This document shows positions 26,730 through 37,000 of a DNA stretch of 64,000 nt, one piece after another. The position numbers were made by a program, and so were the translations under genes. Each line of letters begins with the position of its first letter. Positions within the stretch are counted from its first letter, which is position 1. The notes beneath the pieces are model-generated. The model made no database searches and was not told where the DNA came from. It saw only the letters and a list, made by a program, of their open reading frames with translations. Source of the stretch: Cyclobacteriaceae bacterium (GTDB lineage Bacteria > Bacteroidota > Bacteroidia > Cytophagales > Cyclobacteriaceae). The DNA is taken from the NCBI GenBank assembly GCA_016787755.1, contig JAEUUA010000021.1, positions 1 through 64,000 of the forward strand, written 5' to 3'.

Positions 26730-28061
26730 ATGGCTGTTGATTTTGTAACTAATTGGAATAATTACCCGCTAGAAAAATCTTCTATCCAGTTTCCAGTCTT
26801 TTCCTCAGATTTTGATCTGATATTGAATACTTGGGCGCCTTTCATTCCAAGAGGAAATGGTCGTTGTTACGGAGATGCTTCCTTAGCCCCATCCATTGTT
26901 AGCACGCTAAAATTTAATAGAATTTTGTCATTAAATGAGGTAACGGGAGTTTTTGTATGCCAGAGCGGATTATTGTTATCCGATATTTTAGAATTTATAA
27001 TGCCAAGGGGATGGTTTTTACCTGTCACTCCGGGTACAAAATTCATCACGGTGGGGGGTGCAGTTGCTTCTGACGTCCATGGAAAAAATCATCATAGCGA
27101 GGGCTCGTTTTCGCAGCATGTTCTTTACTTAAAAGTCCTTACACCAAAGGGCGAGATCATCATGTGCAGCTCTTCTGAGAATACTGAATTTTTTGAATTC
27201 ACGTGTGGTGGGATGGGGTTAACGGGTCTTATCCTTGAGGTTGCCTTTACCCTCAAAAAAATTGAAACGGGGTATATTAAACAGGTGCAAATCAAAGCAC
27301 TCGATCTTGATGCGGCACTCAATTTATTTGAAGAATATTCGCACTATACCTATTCAATGGCATGGATTGATTGCCTGAAAACCGGAAAGCACTTTGGTAG
27401 AAGTATTTTGATTGCCGGTGAGCATGCATCGATTTCAGATTTAAAAGATGAAAAGAAACTGTTTCCCAAAAAGATACCAACCCTTTCAGTTCCTTTCGAC
27501 TTCCCATCCTTTGTTCTCAATAGCTGGTCGGTTAGAGCGTTTAATGCTTTGTATTATGCAAAAAATTATAAAAATGAAATGCACTCTATAACATCCTATC
27601 AAGGTTTCTTTTACCCGTTAGATTCTATCTTACATTGGAATAGAATTTATGGAAGCAGAGGATTTGTTCAATATCAATTTGTGGTACCACTTGAAAATGG
27701 CCGGTCCGGAATTCGAGATATTCTAAAAAGAATTAATGACAAAGGCTTGGGTTCATTCCTGGCTGTATTAAAACTTTTCGGTAAGCAAGAAGGTATTATT
27801 TCATTTCATAGGGAGGGGTATACGCTTGCTCTGGACATTCCTATAGATTCAAAACTTTTTGACTTTTTGGATGAGCTGGATAAAGTGGTGAGAGATTATG
27901 GTGGACGAATCTATTTAACAAAAGATGCCCGCATGAAAGCGGAAATTTACCACAGCACATACCCAAATGCTGATAAGTTCACAGCCTTTCTTTCAAAATT
28001 GATCCCAATAAAATATTTATGTCTTCACTTGCAAAGCGTCTTTCTATTAAATAAAATATGA
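26730..28061 (+). CDS. DprE1-like FAD-dependent polyprenylphosphoryl-ribose 2-oxidase
   Basis: 443 aa. The N-terminal VAO-type FAD domain shows PRGNGRCYGDAS (the FAD-binding loop of DprE1/alditol-oxidase relatives), then PVTPGTKFITVGGAVASD and VHGKNHH. The C-terminal part has TLALDIPID and YLTKDARMKAEIYH, matching the DprE1 substrate-site region including the catalytic Lys (TKD). DprE1 oxidises C2 of decaprenylphosphoryl-ribose to a keto intermediate, then reduced by DprE2 to the arabinose form. The downstream gene is DprE2-like with ATGA overlap, making the assignment strong. By my alignment from memory, Ala sits at the position of mycobacterial Cys387. Confidence 0.88.
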   Translation: MAVDFVTNWNNYPLEKSSIQFPVFSSDFDLILNTWAPFIPRGNGRCYGDASLAPSIVSTLKFNRILSLNEVTGVFVCQSGLLLSDILEFIMPRGWFLPVTPGTKFITVGGAVASDVHGKNHHSEGSFSQHVLYLKVLTPKGEIIMCSSSENTEFFEFTCGGMGLTGLILEVAFTLKKIETGYIKQVQIKALDLDAALNLFEEYSHYTYSMAWIDCLKTGKHFGRSILIAGEHASISDLKDEKKLFPKKIPTLSVPFDFPSFVLNSWSVRAFNALYYAKNYKNEMHSITSYQGFFYPLDSILHWNRIYGSRGFVQYQFVVPLENGRSGIRDILKRINDKGLGSFLAVLKLFGKQEGIISFHREGYTLALDIPIDSKLFDFLDELDKVVRDYGGRIYLTKDARMKAEIYHSTYPNADKFTAFLSKLIPIKYLCLHLQSVFLLNKI

Positions 28062-28789
28062 AACGAGTCCTGATTTTAGGTGCTACCTCTGAAGTAGCGT
28101 TGGCGTTGGCAGATGTATTAGCCGAACAATCGTGTGAATTAATTCTGGCAGCACGGAATGTTAATCGGCTAGAACCGGTTAAAAGTGATTTAGCAATTCG
28201 GTTTAACGCCTCCGTTACGCTGGCTGAGTTTGATGCACTTCACTGCGCAATGCACCCTCAGTTTTTTAAACAATTGGTGCCTATGCCTGATACGGTTATT
28301 TGCTTTTTAGGGTACATGGGTGAACATACTAAAGCGCTTGCTGACTGGGATGAGTGTTATAAAATTTTATCAACGAACTATACGGGGGCAATTTCAATCC
28401 TGAACATTTTTGCCAATGAATTTGAAGCAAAGAGACAAGGGACAATAGTAGGTATAAGTTCGGTAGCCGGAGAGCGAGGTCGCCAAAGTAATTATTTGTA
28501 TGGGAGTTCAAAGGCCGGCTTTACAGCCTACTTATCGGGGCTTCGAAACCGACTCTTTAAAAGCAACGTGCACGTATTAACCGTAAAGCCCGGTTTTATG
28601 CAAACCAGGATGTTGGAAGGAATGAAAACACCAAAATTTTTAACGGCTCAACCAAGAGAAGCAGCTATTCTCATAAAACGAGCAATCGACAAGAAAAAAA
28701 ATACTGCTTACGTTTTTCCTATCTGGAAATGGGTAATGCTCGTGATCAAAAGTATTCCGGAGCCTGTTTTTAAACGCTTGAAACTTTAA
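28058..28789 (+). CDS. DprE2-like short-chain dehydrogenase
   Basis: 243 aa SDR. The nucleotide-binding loop reads ILGATSEVA (DprE2-like rather than the classical TGxxxGxG), followed by LAARN. The catalytic residues are Ser in GISSVAGERG and Tyr/Lys in YLYGSSKAG. The C-terminus (IWKWVMLVIKSIPEPVF) is hydrophobic, suggesting membrane association. By family and its 4-bp overlap with the DprE1-like gene it would reduce the 2-keto intermediate to polyprenyl-phosphoryl-D-arabinofuranose. Its stop overlaps the convergent SGNH hydrolase stop by 4 bp. Confidence 0.88.
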   Translation: MKRVLILGATSEVALALADVLAEQSCELILAARNVNRLEPVKSDLAIRFNASVTLAEFDALHCAMHPQFFKQLVPMPDTVICFLGYMGEHTKALADWDECYKILSTNYTGAISILNIFANEFEAKRQGTIVGISSVAGERGRQSNYLYGSSKAGFTAYLSGLRNRLFKSNVHVLTVKPGFMQTRMLEGMKTPKFLTAQPREAAILIKRAIDKKKNTAYVFPIWKWVMLVIKSIPEPVFKRLKL

Positions 28790-29859
28790 TAGACACCCAG
28801 ACTGGCAATTTTTTCAGCTATTATTTTATTTCCATTTTCTGACACATGGCAAAAGTCTATGTAAATGTATTCGTTGCCATCAAACGCATCCGTAAGATCA
28901 ACAATCCACGGATGTTTCTTTTCCGCTAGGATTTTTTTTATTTCGGAGTACACAAACTGAAAATTGGTGCCCAGTTCTTCATTCAATTGTAGATGATCTA
29001 AGCGAGGGCTACCTATATACGAAGTGGGTTGTAAAACAGCAATAAACTTTCCACCCTGTGCTGTCACCAGATCATGCGCCATCTCCCAGTTTTTTATCAT
29101 CATAGATGCTACTTGCCTCCCTTTTTCAGTATTGAAGCAATCATAGAGTGTAGGTTTATTGTTGCCTGTATTTTGGTTGTGTCTAATTACCAGTAAGATA
29201 TTTTCAGTAAATAAATTAGTGAGCACAGTTAAGATCAATTGTTTTTTGCCACCATATATTTTTGTTTGAAACATAGGGATAAGCCGATGCCCAGGTAGTT
29301 CCTGAATTTCGAGCGGACAAAGAAATGCAGCATCGTTTACACCATCATAAAAAATTACAAGATCCGTACGTTCGCCCTTCGCGTAGGAAGAAATGAGTGC
29401 CTCTAAATTTTGTCTTGAATTATAGGCAAGTTGACCCTGGTTGATAACCGTGCCGGTATCAATCTGTTGATGAAAAAGAGCTGGAATAGTATGATTATCA
29501 TCCGATCCTTCTCCCCACAGGGTAGATCCTCCAAAAAATCGAATGACTGGGGAAGGTGAAGCATTGGTCGTTGGATTATGAAACCGCAAGCCTTCCTTGT
29601 TAACATGAACTGTCTTTCCTTCATAAGGCAGCATCTGCCACTCAGCAAAAGGTTTATAACGATGCGCTACCCGATGGTAGTCGTTAAAAATTTCTTTTGC
29701 ATACGTGGGATTATCAGAATAATTGGGAAGCTCATTTCGTTTTTCACTGCCCTGTCGGGTCATATAGATGCCACACATCCAATTTGTTATGGCAACTAAA
29801 ATCAGGAACACAAAAACGCTGATAGAAATGCTTTTCAAATAAGAAATGAATTTATTCAT
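28786..29859 (-). CDS. SGNH/GDSL-like hydrolase, membrane-anchored
   Basis: 357 aa with one N-terminal membrane segment (ISVFVFLILVAITNWMCG). Block I is FFGGSTLWGEG (Ser), block III YDGVNDAAF (Asn) and block V DFCHVSENG (His), so the SGNH set is present although the GDS is written GGS. Similar GGS-type proteins occur in polysaccharide loci. Substrate unknown. It probably belongs to the glycan locus; the giant secreted hydrolase gene on the same strand ends 47 bp upstream of its start, so read-through from that gene is possible. Confidence 0.8.
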   Translation of the reverse strand: MNKFISYLKSISISVFVFLILVAITNWMCGIYMTRQGSEKRNELPNYSDNPTYAKEIFNDYHRVAHRYKPFAEWQMLPYEGKTVHVNKEGLRFHNPTTNASPSPVIRFFGGSTLWGEGSDDNHTIPALFHQQIDTGTVINQGQLAYNSRQNLEALISSYAKGERTDLVIFYDGVNDAAFLCPLEIQELPGHRLIPMFQTKIYGGKKQLILTVLTNLFTENILLVIRHNQNTGNNKPTLYDCFNTEKGRQVASMMIKNWEMAHDLVTAQGGKFIAVLQPTSYIGSPRLDHLQLNEELGTNFQFVYSEIKKILAEKKHPWIVDLTDAFDGNEYIYIDFCHVSENGNKIIAEKIASLGVY

Positions 29860-29906
29860 CTAGCTAAGGTTGTTTTTACTATTAAAGGTAGTAACGAAAA
29901 TAAGAT

Positions 29907-32900
29907 TTACTGTACAATCAGCCTGATGTGCTGTGGTATGAAATCATTTTCCAGCGTAAGCAGGTAAACTCCTGCTTTTGCATTAAGATCGATTTGAGTG
30001 TCGGATAGGATGGTTCCGCGTTGCAGTTCTACACCTAACAAAGTATGTACCGTATATCGCGTAGGGGTAGTTATGCCTTTGATCGTGATTTGGCCTCTGG
30101 TTGGATTGGGAAAAACGTTGATACCACTAGCCGGTTCAATGCCGGTTACAATAAATAATATGGTCGGTGATGTGGCCACACATGCTTCTTGACCAGTTCG
30201 TACCTGATACGCGCCACTTACCAAAGGAGTATAGGTTTGCATAGTGGCTCCATCAATTTCTTCCCCATTCAATAGCCATTGGTTTCCCGTTACCACGTTT
30301 GAAAGAAGCTCGTTTCCCTGAACTGAAATTAAAGGTTGTGCACCGGGCGTTATAAATTTTAATTCAAATCTCTTGTTGCCATAACTTTCTGAATCATCAG
30401 AAATTGTAAACCCGTAGGTATCATTTTGCTGAATACGGAGGAGAGAATCCAAAAAGGTATCGGAAAGAAAAATCTCCTTTTCTGATTGATCGAAATAGGT
30501 TCCTGAGAAAGTAAGTGAATAGGATCCGGGTGAAGCGTCTTCTATAGAGAGGGAGGCGGTAGTCAAACAAGATGCTTCTGGAAGATTTTTAATGGCAAGT
30601 GAAACGGAATCGGAGGATAGTACCGATAAATTAAAATACCCATTCTTTTTCTTGAGGGCGTCATATCGTGCATCAAATTCAAGGCCGCTCTTGTCATTGA
30701 ATTTTAGATAGGCTCTATCCAATAAGTTGCCCCGTTGAAGGGTGGTTGTTAAAGCTATTACGCCTGATTGGTCTTGTGTTCTATAGAGAGTAGCCTGGTC
30801 TGATCGTTTTGAGGTTTCCTGTAGGGTTAAGGTGGGATCGGCAGCAATGGCTTTTACCCAAAAAGATTGACCCTGAGCAATGTTACCTGCAAATTCTTCG
30901 TCACCTGTATCACCATCCCAAAGCAGAAAGCGCTCGGCTCCGACCGTGTTATCACGCACATAAACAGAAGAGCCAATACCAGTGGCTGGCCAATCACCCC
31001 ATTGGATAGGGGCTGCATACGGGTTACCTAATAAGTTCCATCCAACCATGTCATCGGCTGTTCCAGGCTGAAGATCATAGACGAAGTCTCCTTCATGAAT
31101 TGGGCCTGAAACTACCAGCTTGGTATCGGTGACCGAATCGCGCACGAAGGCTGAATAGCCAGTTCCAATTGAAAATTCTTCAGTATTGGAAGCAACTGGA
31201 AATGCCAGCCAGCCGGCAGGCTCCTGATAGGTAAACAGTGAAGGATTGTTGGAAAGCCCGGCACCCGTTGAAGCTCCGGTAAAGGTTCCTGTAACCGGGA
31301 TGAAGTCTTGAAGATTACTGACGGTTACGCCTCTAACAGGAAAACTTAAATATCGGTACTGTCTTCCCTTTTCTAAATAGCGTTGAAACTGAACGTTACC
31401 GGAAATAGAGCCTGTACCTTCTTTGCGTGCAATGCGAGCCGTCTTAAATGATGTAGAGACCAAGGCGAGGTACCCATTCGTTAAGAGGGTGCCATTCTGC
31501 GTTTTAACAGAATCAGAAACATACAATGTTCCTTGAAGAGAAAGCGAACTGCTCGTTACGTCAGAAAGCAAAACGCTCACCGTGTCTTTTCCAATTTTTG
31601 GATGCAAGAAAGAGGTTGAGGTGCTTGTTGTCTGAATCGATAACCGACTTTGTTGAAACCCAATTTCTCCGGTTTGATTTAATGAATTGATAGTGCCTGT
31701 GCCCACTATGTTCAAGTGATTTTTATTGAGCAATAATTCTTTTCCGTTTTCAACAATCAACCCACCTCCGGTACTACTTCCTACTTCAAGCGTAACCGGA
31801 ACAGCTCCGCTTATCACGGTCGTATTGTTGGCAACGGTTACTTGGTTAAAAGAAACTTTTGTCCCACTGAGAGTTAACGTTTGAGGACTGGTTCCACTTA
31901 GGGTAAGACTAAACTTTGTGCCCGGTGCAAAAATACTTTCTTCCAGCAGGGTTAGATTACCTGCGAGACTAATAACACTTGTGTTATCCGCAGCACCCTG
32001 AAGTATGGCATCATTTTCAATTGTTAAATTTCCGGCAAGAGTGATCGTTCCCGCAGGTAATAGTTTAGTATTGCCAGCCTGTATGACAACATTCCCGTAG
32101 TTGATGGCAGGTATAGTAGTAGCGTTGGTACCAAAGCGAATGGTGGAGGTAGGAGAAACACTCCCAAACATAACGGGCTGGTTGGTATTGATATTCACAA
32201 TGCCATTGCCTTCTACATTTATCACTCCGTTGAAAGTATTGTTTATAGTTAGTTCGCCCCCTCCACGCACATACAGGAAAGACTGAATACCCCCCACAGT
32301 CCACGATCCGTTTTGTGGAGCTAATGAGTTCACAATAAATTCTTGAAAATTTCCAGTAAATGAAACCGGTGCACTGCCAGTTCCATCCGTATTGGCACCC
32401 CACGAACTTAGCATACTAAGGTCTTCGCCAGGTTTTGGATAGTACTGCACAATAGGTTGGTCAAAGACGGAAATTTTTATGCATTTGGTAATGCCATCTG
32501 TTCCTGTTGCATTAGAAGCTGGGTAAGGCGTAGTACAAATTACATGATCACCAACAGGGATTTGCCACTCTTTCTCTGTTGATGCTCCAACAGGCTGATT
32601 TGTGAGTAATACATTTGCCGGATTAAAAGCTGACCCAACGCGTGTATTCTGATTGCTGTTGACTCTGAATTGAAAGCTATTTGTGTTTTGTGTTATTGCA
32701 CGAACATTATAATCATCAACCCCCAGTACATTCTTATTGATTATTTGTTCATTGACTAAAGTTCCTATTTCTGAATTGGTTGTTCCATTCATTAATCTAA
32801 AGCCTGTAATCAAAGGAGTATTGCCGGCAGGGAGAGTATTATAAACTATAATCTGAATTTGGTCACTTTTTTGAATACCGAGATTATCGGTAACTGTCAA

Positions 32901-33887
32901 TTCCAAAATATACGTGCCTGCAGCTGGATTTATAATCTTTAGAATATTGTCATTAGTATTTTCAAGTGTTACTGATGGACCTGAAAACTTTGTCCAAAGA
33001 ACGTTTGTTATTGTACCGTCTGAGTCAAAGTAGTTGCCATAAATATAGATGGGACTATCCTGAGCCAGAAACTTTTTATCTGCTCCAGCATTTACATAAG
33101 GGGCCTTATTGGTAGCATCATTTTTTGTAAACTGAATTAACCAATCATAAATCAAATACCCGTTCCTTAAATCGTAGATAGTATTCCAGATCGGTTCAGG
33201 TGTGGTATGACGTATACCATCTAATAGGGTAAGGTGTGGACGCAATGTTCCGGGATTTGTGCAAGAATTGATTGCATCATACATATCAATCGAGTTTGAA
33301 GCGGCCACTGTGCCATCTGATCGGCCATGAAACATCCATATTGGAATATTTACCAAGGTGCACGCTTGATCTAAAATTTCGTTGGTCCGCCCACTAATTG
33401 CAATCATGGCTGCAACTTTATCAGGATGGGCGATTCCATAAATCATACAACCTTGTCCCCCTAAACTGAGCCCGGTGAGATAAATTCGGTTTGGGTCAAT
33501 GGTCTTTAATGTTTTTACGTATTCAATCACTTCATCAATTACCGAAGCCGACCAATCTTGTTCCGTTCCAGTCCCATCTGGCTTTAATTGTGGAGACACT
33601 ACAATAAACGGGCGGGATGCTTGCCATTGACTACGAGCAATGAGATAAGCCGGAGTAGCATCCAATGGTTGATTTACCAGAGTATTTATGTCAGTACCAA
33701 TTTGCCCTATGCCATGTAAGCTCACAAGCATGGGTGCGGGTGTTCCAGTAGAGTAACTAGCCGGAGTGTAAAGCCAAAAATTTGTGCCTTCTGGGCTGGT
33801 TAATGCTACGTGAGTTTGCGCAACAGACGTACCTGCTACTGCCAGAAGCAGCAGCAACATTGTGACATGTATTGTTTTATTACTCAT
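29907..33887 (-). CDS. Secreted modular esterase-like protein with T9SS type A domain
   Basis: 1,326 aa from the preferred start MSNKTIHV at 33887 (an ATG six codons upstream, 33905, is less likely because it precedes the signal peptide). Signal peptide to about SVAQ. Residues ~25-250: alpha/beta-hydrolase of the PHB-depolymerase/feruloyl-esterase type, oxyanion HGIG, nucleophile Ser141 in GLSLGG, Asp191 in HGRSDG, His227 in GIRHTT. Then a PKD-like domain (NAGADKKF...VTDNLG), a long beta-rich passenger, the shared module GWNLLGNPYAAPIQW, and a type A T9SS sorting domain (VFPNPTRGQITI...GVYLLTLEN). Exported by T9SS; substrate unknown, possibly an esterified polysaccharide. Paralogous to the genes at 34028 and 42798. 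Confidence 0.85.
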   Translation of the reverse strand: MSNKTIHVTMLLLLLAVAGTSVAQTHVALTSPEGTNFWLYTPASYSTGTPAPMLVSLHGIGQIGTDINTLVNQPLDATPAYLIARSQWQASRPFIVVSPQLKPDGTGTEQDWSASVIDEVIEYVKTLKTIDPNRIYLTGLSLGGQGCMIYGIAHPDKVAAMIAISGRTNEILDQACTLVNIPIWMFHGRSDGTVAASNSIDMYDAINSCTNPGTLRPHLTLLDGIRHTTPEPIWNTIYDLRNGYLIYDWLIQFTKNDATNKAPYVNAGADKKFLAQDSPIYIYGNYFDSDGTITNVLWTKFSGPSVTLENTNDNILKIINPAAGTYILELTVTDNLGIQKSDQIQIIVYNTLPAGNTPLITGFRLMNGTTNSEIGTLVNEQIINKNVLGVDDYNVRAITQNTNSFQFRVNSNQNTRVGSAFNPANVLLTNQPVGASTEKEWQIPVGDHVICTTPYPASNATGTDGITKCIKISVFDQPIVQYYPKPGEDLSMLSSWGANTDGTGSAPVSFTGNFQEFIVNSLAPQNGSWTVGGIQSFLYVRGGGELTINNTFNGVINVEGNGIVNINTNQPVMFGSVSPTSTIRFGTNATTIPAINYGNVVIQAGNTKLLPAGTITLAGNLTIENDAILQGAADNTSVISLAGNLTLLEESIFAPGTKFSLTLSGTSPQTLTLSGTKVSFNQVTVANNTTVISGAVPVTLEVGSSTGGGLIVENGKELLLNKNHLNIVGTGTINSLNQTGEIGFQQSRLSIQTTSTSTSFLHPKIGKDTVSVLLSDVTSSSLSLQGTLYVSDSVKTQNGTLLTNGYLALVSTSFKTARIARKEGTGSISGNVQFQRYLEKGRQYRYLSFPVRGVTVSNLQDFIPVTGTFTGASTGAGLSNNPSLFTYQEPAGWLAFPVASNTEEFSIGTGYSAFVRDSVTDTKLVVSGPIHEGDFVYDLQPGTADDMVGWNLLGNPYAAPIQWGDWPATGIGSSVYVRDNTVGAERFLLWDGDTGDEEFAGNIAQGQSFWVKAIAADPTLTLQETSKRSDQATLYRTQDQSGVIALTTTLQRGNLLDRAYLKFNDKSGLEFDARYDALKKKNGYFNLSVLSSDSVSLAIKNLPEASCLTTASLSIEDASPGSYSLTFSGTYFDQSEKEIFLSDTFLDSLLRIQQNDTYGFTISDDSESYGNKRFELKFITPGAQPLISVQGNELLSNVVTGNQWLLNGEEIDGATMQTYTPLVSGAYQVRTGQEACVATSPTILFIVTGIEPASGINVFPNPTRGQITIKGITTPTRYTVHTLLGVELQRGTILSDTQIDLNAKAGVYLLTLENDFIPQHIRLIVQ

Positions 33888-33979
33888 CGTAAAGAAAAAG
33901 CCCACAACGGCATTTATTTTTTGTATTTAAGTTACCGAAACTTGTGAGGGGATTCAAGTTGAAGTCATTAAAAGCACAT

Positions 33980-34003
33980 GAGCCCCCGCTTTAGCGGGGG
34001 CTC
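33980..34003 (-). terminator. Strong hairpin between two giant secreted-protein genes
   Basis: Perfect 10-bp inverted repeat GAGCCCCCGC / GCGGGGGCTC around TTTA, extendable by one T:A pair. It lies 25 bp after the stop of the 2,335-aa gene on the minus strand and about 90 bp upstream of the start of the next. The run after the stem on the minus strand has only a short T-stretch (CTTTTAA), so intrinsic termination is likely but not certain. As the stem is symmetric it could act on either strand. Confidence 0.65.
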
Positions 34004-34027
34004 TCGTGTTAATTATTTTATTACAAC

Positions 34028-37000
34028 CTACCGAAAGGTTACTACCAACTTCCGCTGGATGATTAAATCACCTTGTTGGATCATAACGATATACATCCCG
34101 GGCGGGGTATCCTGCGGGAAGTTTATCTTATGCACTCCGGCTACTTGCGTACCGTTTATTCGAACACCAAATGCTTTTCTTCCGGCCAAATCAATCATCG
34201 AAATTTCCGCCTCTTGCTGCGAAGGAGTTTCAATCTTGATATACAAGTTTTCACTGGTAGCCGGGTTTGGATACACATAAGCAGTAAACACATTGATCAC
34301 GGGCTCAACAGCAGTTACCACGTTGGTGTAGCCAAATGGATCTGAAATTTTAGAGCATCCATTTTTTGAAACTAATACAGAGTACTGGCCTTCTTCAGTA
34401 GGCTGCATAGAAGGTGTATATACTTCCAATGCGTCCTGACCTTTATACCACTGAATGAATACATCTTCAGGAGTGCCGTCTACAATGGTTAGCGCTTCGC
34501 CATCAAACTCAACAAATGGGAAGGCAACATTTTCCGCCTCTACCGAAATAACAGAACGTAATCCTTCGCACCCTTTGGCTGTTACCGCAGCAACCTCATA
34601 CGTGGTGGATTTTTTAAGCATGTCCGTGAACAGGGTTGATCCGGTTTTGCCTTCAATCAAATTACCATCCTGATACCAGCGATAGGTATTGCTTGCATTG
34701 GTTTCGGCACGCAAGGTAACAGCAGTACCTTCGCAGATTGAAAAGTATTGTTCAGAAACAAATACCTCAGGTTTTAGTGTGTACGTAAAGTTCAAGGGAG
34801 TTTCAGTCAGCAATTCATTGCTACACCCTTTAAATCCAGTGCGCACAACTAAGTTATTCGATCCGGTTTGCAACGCACCTACGGGTACATCCAAGGTAAT
34901 GGCGCCACCATCACCAAAATATTCAGCTGATAAAGCGGTTGTCTCATTTGATTTAGAAACATAATAGAACGCACCCTTTTGTGTGTTTGCCAATTGAACG
35001 GTTGCTAAGGTACCTCCACAAATACTTTGCGTAGATGCGATCGCATTCTTCTCAAGTGCAGGGCGCTTAAGGGTTAGATCGAATCGGCCTGAACCGTAGC
35101 TGCCGGCTGCTGAGGTAACCGTGAAATTGTATGCATCAGAATCGTTGATCAATTCTTTTGTGTTTGTAAAATGATCGGTAAGCTCAATAGCACCAACGCC
35201 TACCAGGTTTGATACATTAGCAAATGAAAGTGAATAGCTACCCGGGGTTACATCTTCAATCGTTAACGAAACCGTTTTTTCGCAGAAGCTATCGAGCAGT
35301 TTATTAAAGACGAGTTTTACCTGATCGGTGGAACGTGAACTTAAGTTGAGAACTGTATTTTTATATTTCATTCCATCTAATTCAGGTTCGTAGGCATCCA
35401 CATACTCATTACCTAAAATCACATACGCGTTATCTTGTGCAGTGCCGTTAGAAAGTTTTACTGTAAAACTATTGACAGGTGAATCGCCCTCCCGATAGAA
35501 CGTGGAGGCATTGGTCCGCTTAGCCTTCTCTTTAATAGTCAGTGCAGGGGCACCATTAGCAGCTTGTACCCAAAAAGCTTGCCCGGGTGCTATTATTCCG
35601 CCCGTTAATGTGCCTAGCCCGGTAGTAGCATCATAGGTTTTATAAACTAAAGTTCCGCTTGTGTTGTCGGGTACAGAGATACTAGTGGATAGATTACTTC
35701 GTGTCCAATCGGTGGCTAAATTATTCCACTGGATAGCCGAGGCATACGGATTACCTATTAAATTCCACCCATCATTTCCACCGGTTCCCGGAGTTAAGGT
35801 ATAAGTAACATTGCCTTGATAAGGATTACCCGGCATGGTTAAGGTAAGCGGTGCGTTGCCATTAAAGTTAAAAATAGAATAGCCCACCCCTTTGGCCAAC
35901 GTTACCTGATTGTCACTTCCCGAAGCAGGATATTGTTTATACCCACCATTGTTTTCCACGTAGTAAAACATGGAGGCTGATGTAGCGTTGTTGTTGGCAC
36001 CTGTGAATGGTCCGGTTATAGGCATGGACAATTGCCAATCGGCTACTTTCATGTTGGCCACTACAGATGACATGTAGCGGTATTTGCGCCCAATGCTCAC
36101 CCACCGTTGCACGTTTACGTTTCCCGTAATTGAACCATTGCCTTCAATTTCCTGCAAGTAGGCAGTCTTGGTGCTATTGGATTGCAACGTTACATTTCCA
36201 GCTGCACTTACTTCACCTGATTTTATTTTTAATCCATCAGTAATTATTACTGGCGATTGAATCATCAACTTGCCTGAGCCACTGAAGTTAGCCGTAACCA
36301 TCCCCGCAGTTTTCAGGGTAGCATCAAAATACAAATTTGAGTTTTGTGCAGCGCTTGAGGTGAGGTTCAAATCACTACCATTGATTAACAATTTTCCGGT
36401 TTCGCCACCAGGGTTTATGGTTGCCGCATTCTTAAGTACTAAGTGATTGGTACCCAAGTTTAAGGAAGAGCCATTGGCCAGCACCAACCCGCCACCATTC
36501 GGACTACCTACGTTAATCATTACCGGGCTTCCCCCATTTACGAAACTCAAGGTTGTGGCCGCTGTAGTGGTGGCTTTGAATAAATCGAGTGGTCCGCTTA
36601 AGGCAAAAGTTTGTGTTCCGGCTTTCGCAAATGATACGCTTAGTGCATTGTCGGAAGCCACCACACCCGGTGTGCCTGCTAAAGTAATGTCACCATACAC
36701 AGTAACATGACTGCCATTGCCGGGTGTGCCCTTAAGGGCGATGCCCGTAGCAGCAGTTAGGTTACCCATGATCACCGTTTCACCGGGTGCAAAATTTTTG
36801 TTTCCGGCAGCACCACTGAGTATCACATTTCCATACGTACCAACAGGAATAGCCGTGTAGGTATTAAAGTTAATCGTACTGGTAGGGGAGATGCTCACAA
36901 ATTCGGGAGCGGTGCTGTTATTTAAATTAACAACGCCATCCCCTTGCACTTCAATTTTGGCTGAGAGGCTATTGTCAACATCCAGGGTAGTGCCTGCCGG

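Noticed and set aside
10143..29859. Possible genomic island around the glycan locus
   Set aside because: No integrase, transposase, tRNA junction or direct-repeat ends were found; mixed gene orientation alone is not enough.
33980..34003. Perfect GC-rich inverted repeat considered as a repeat element or attachment site
   Set aside because: Only one copy was seen and it sits just after a stop codon, so a terminator explains it better.
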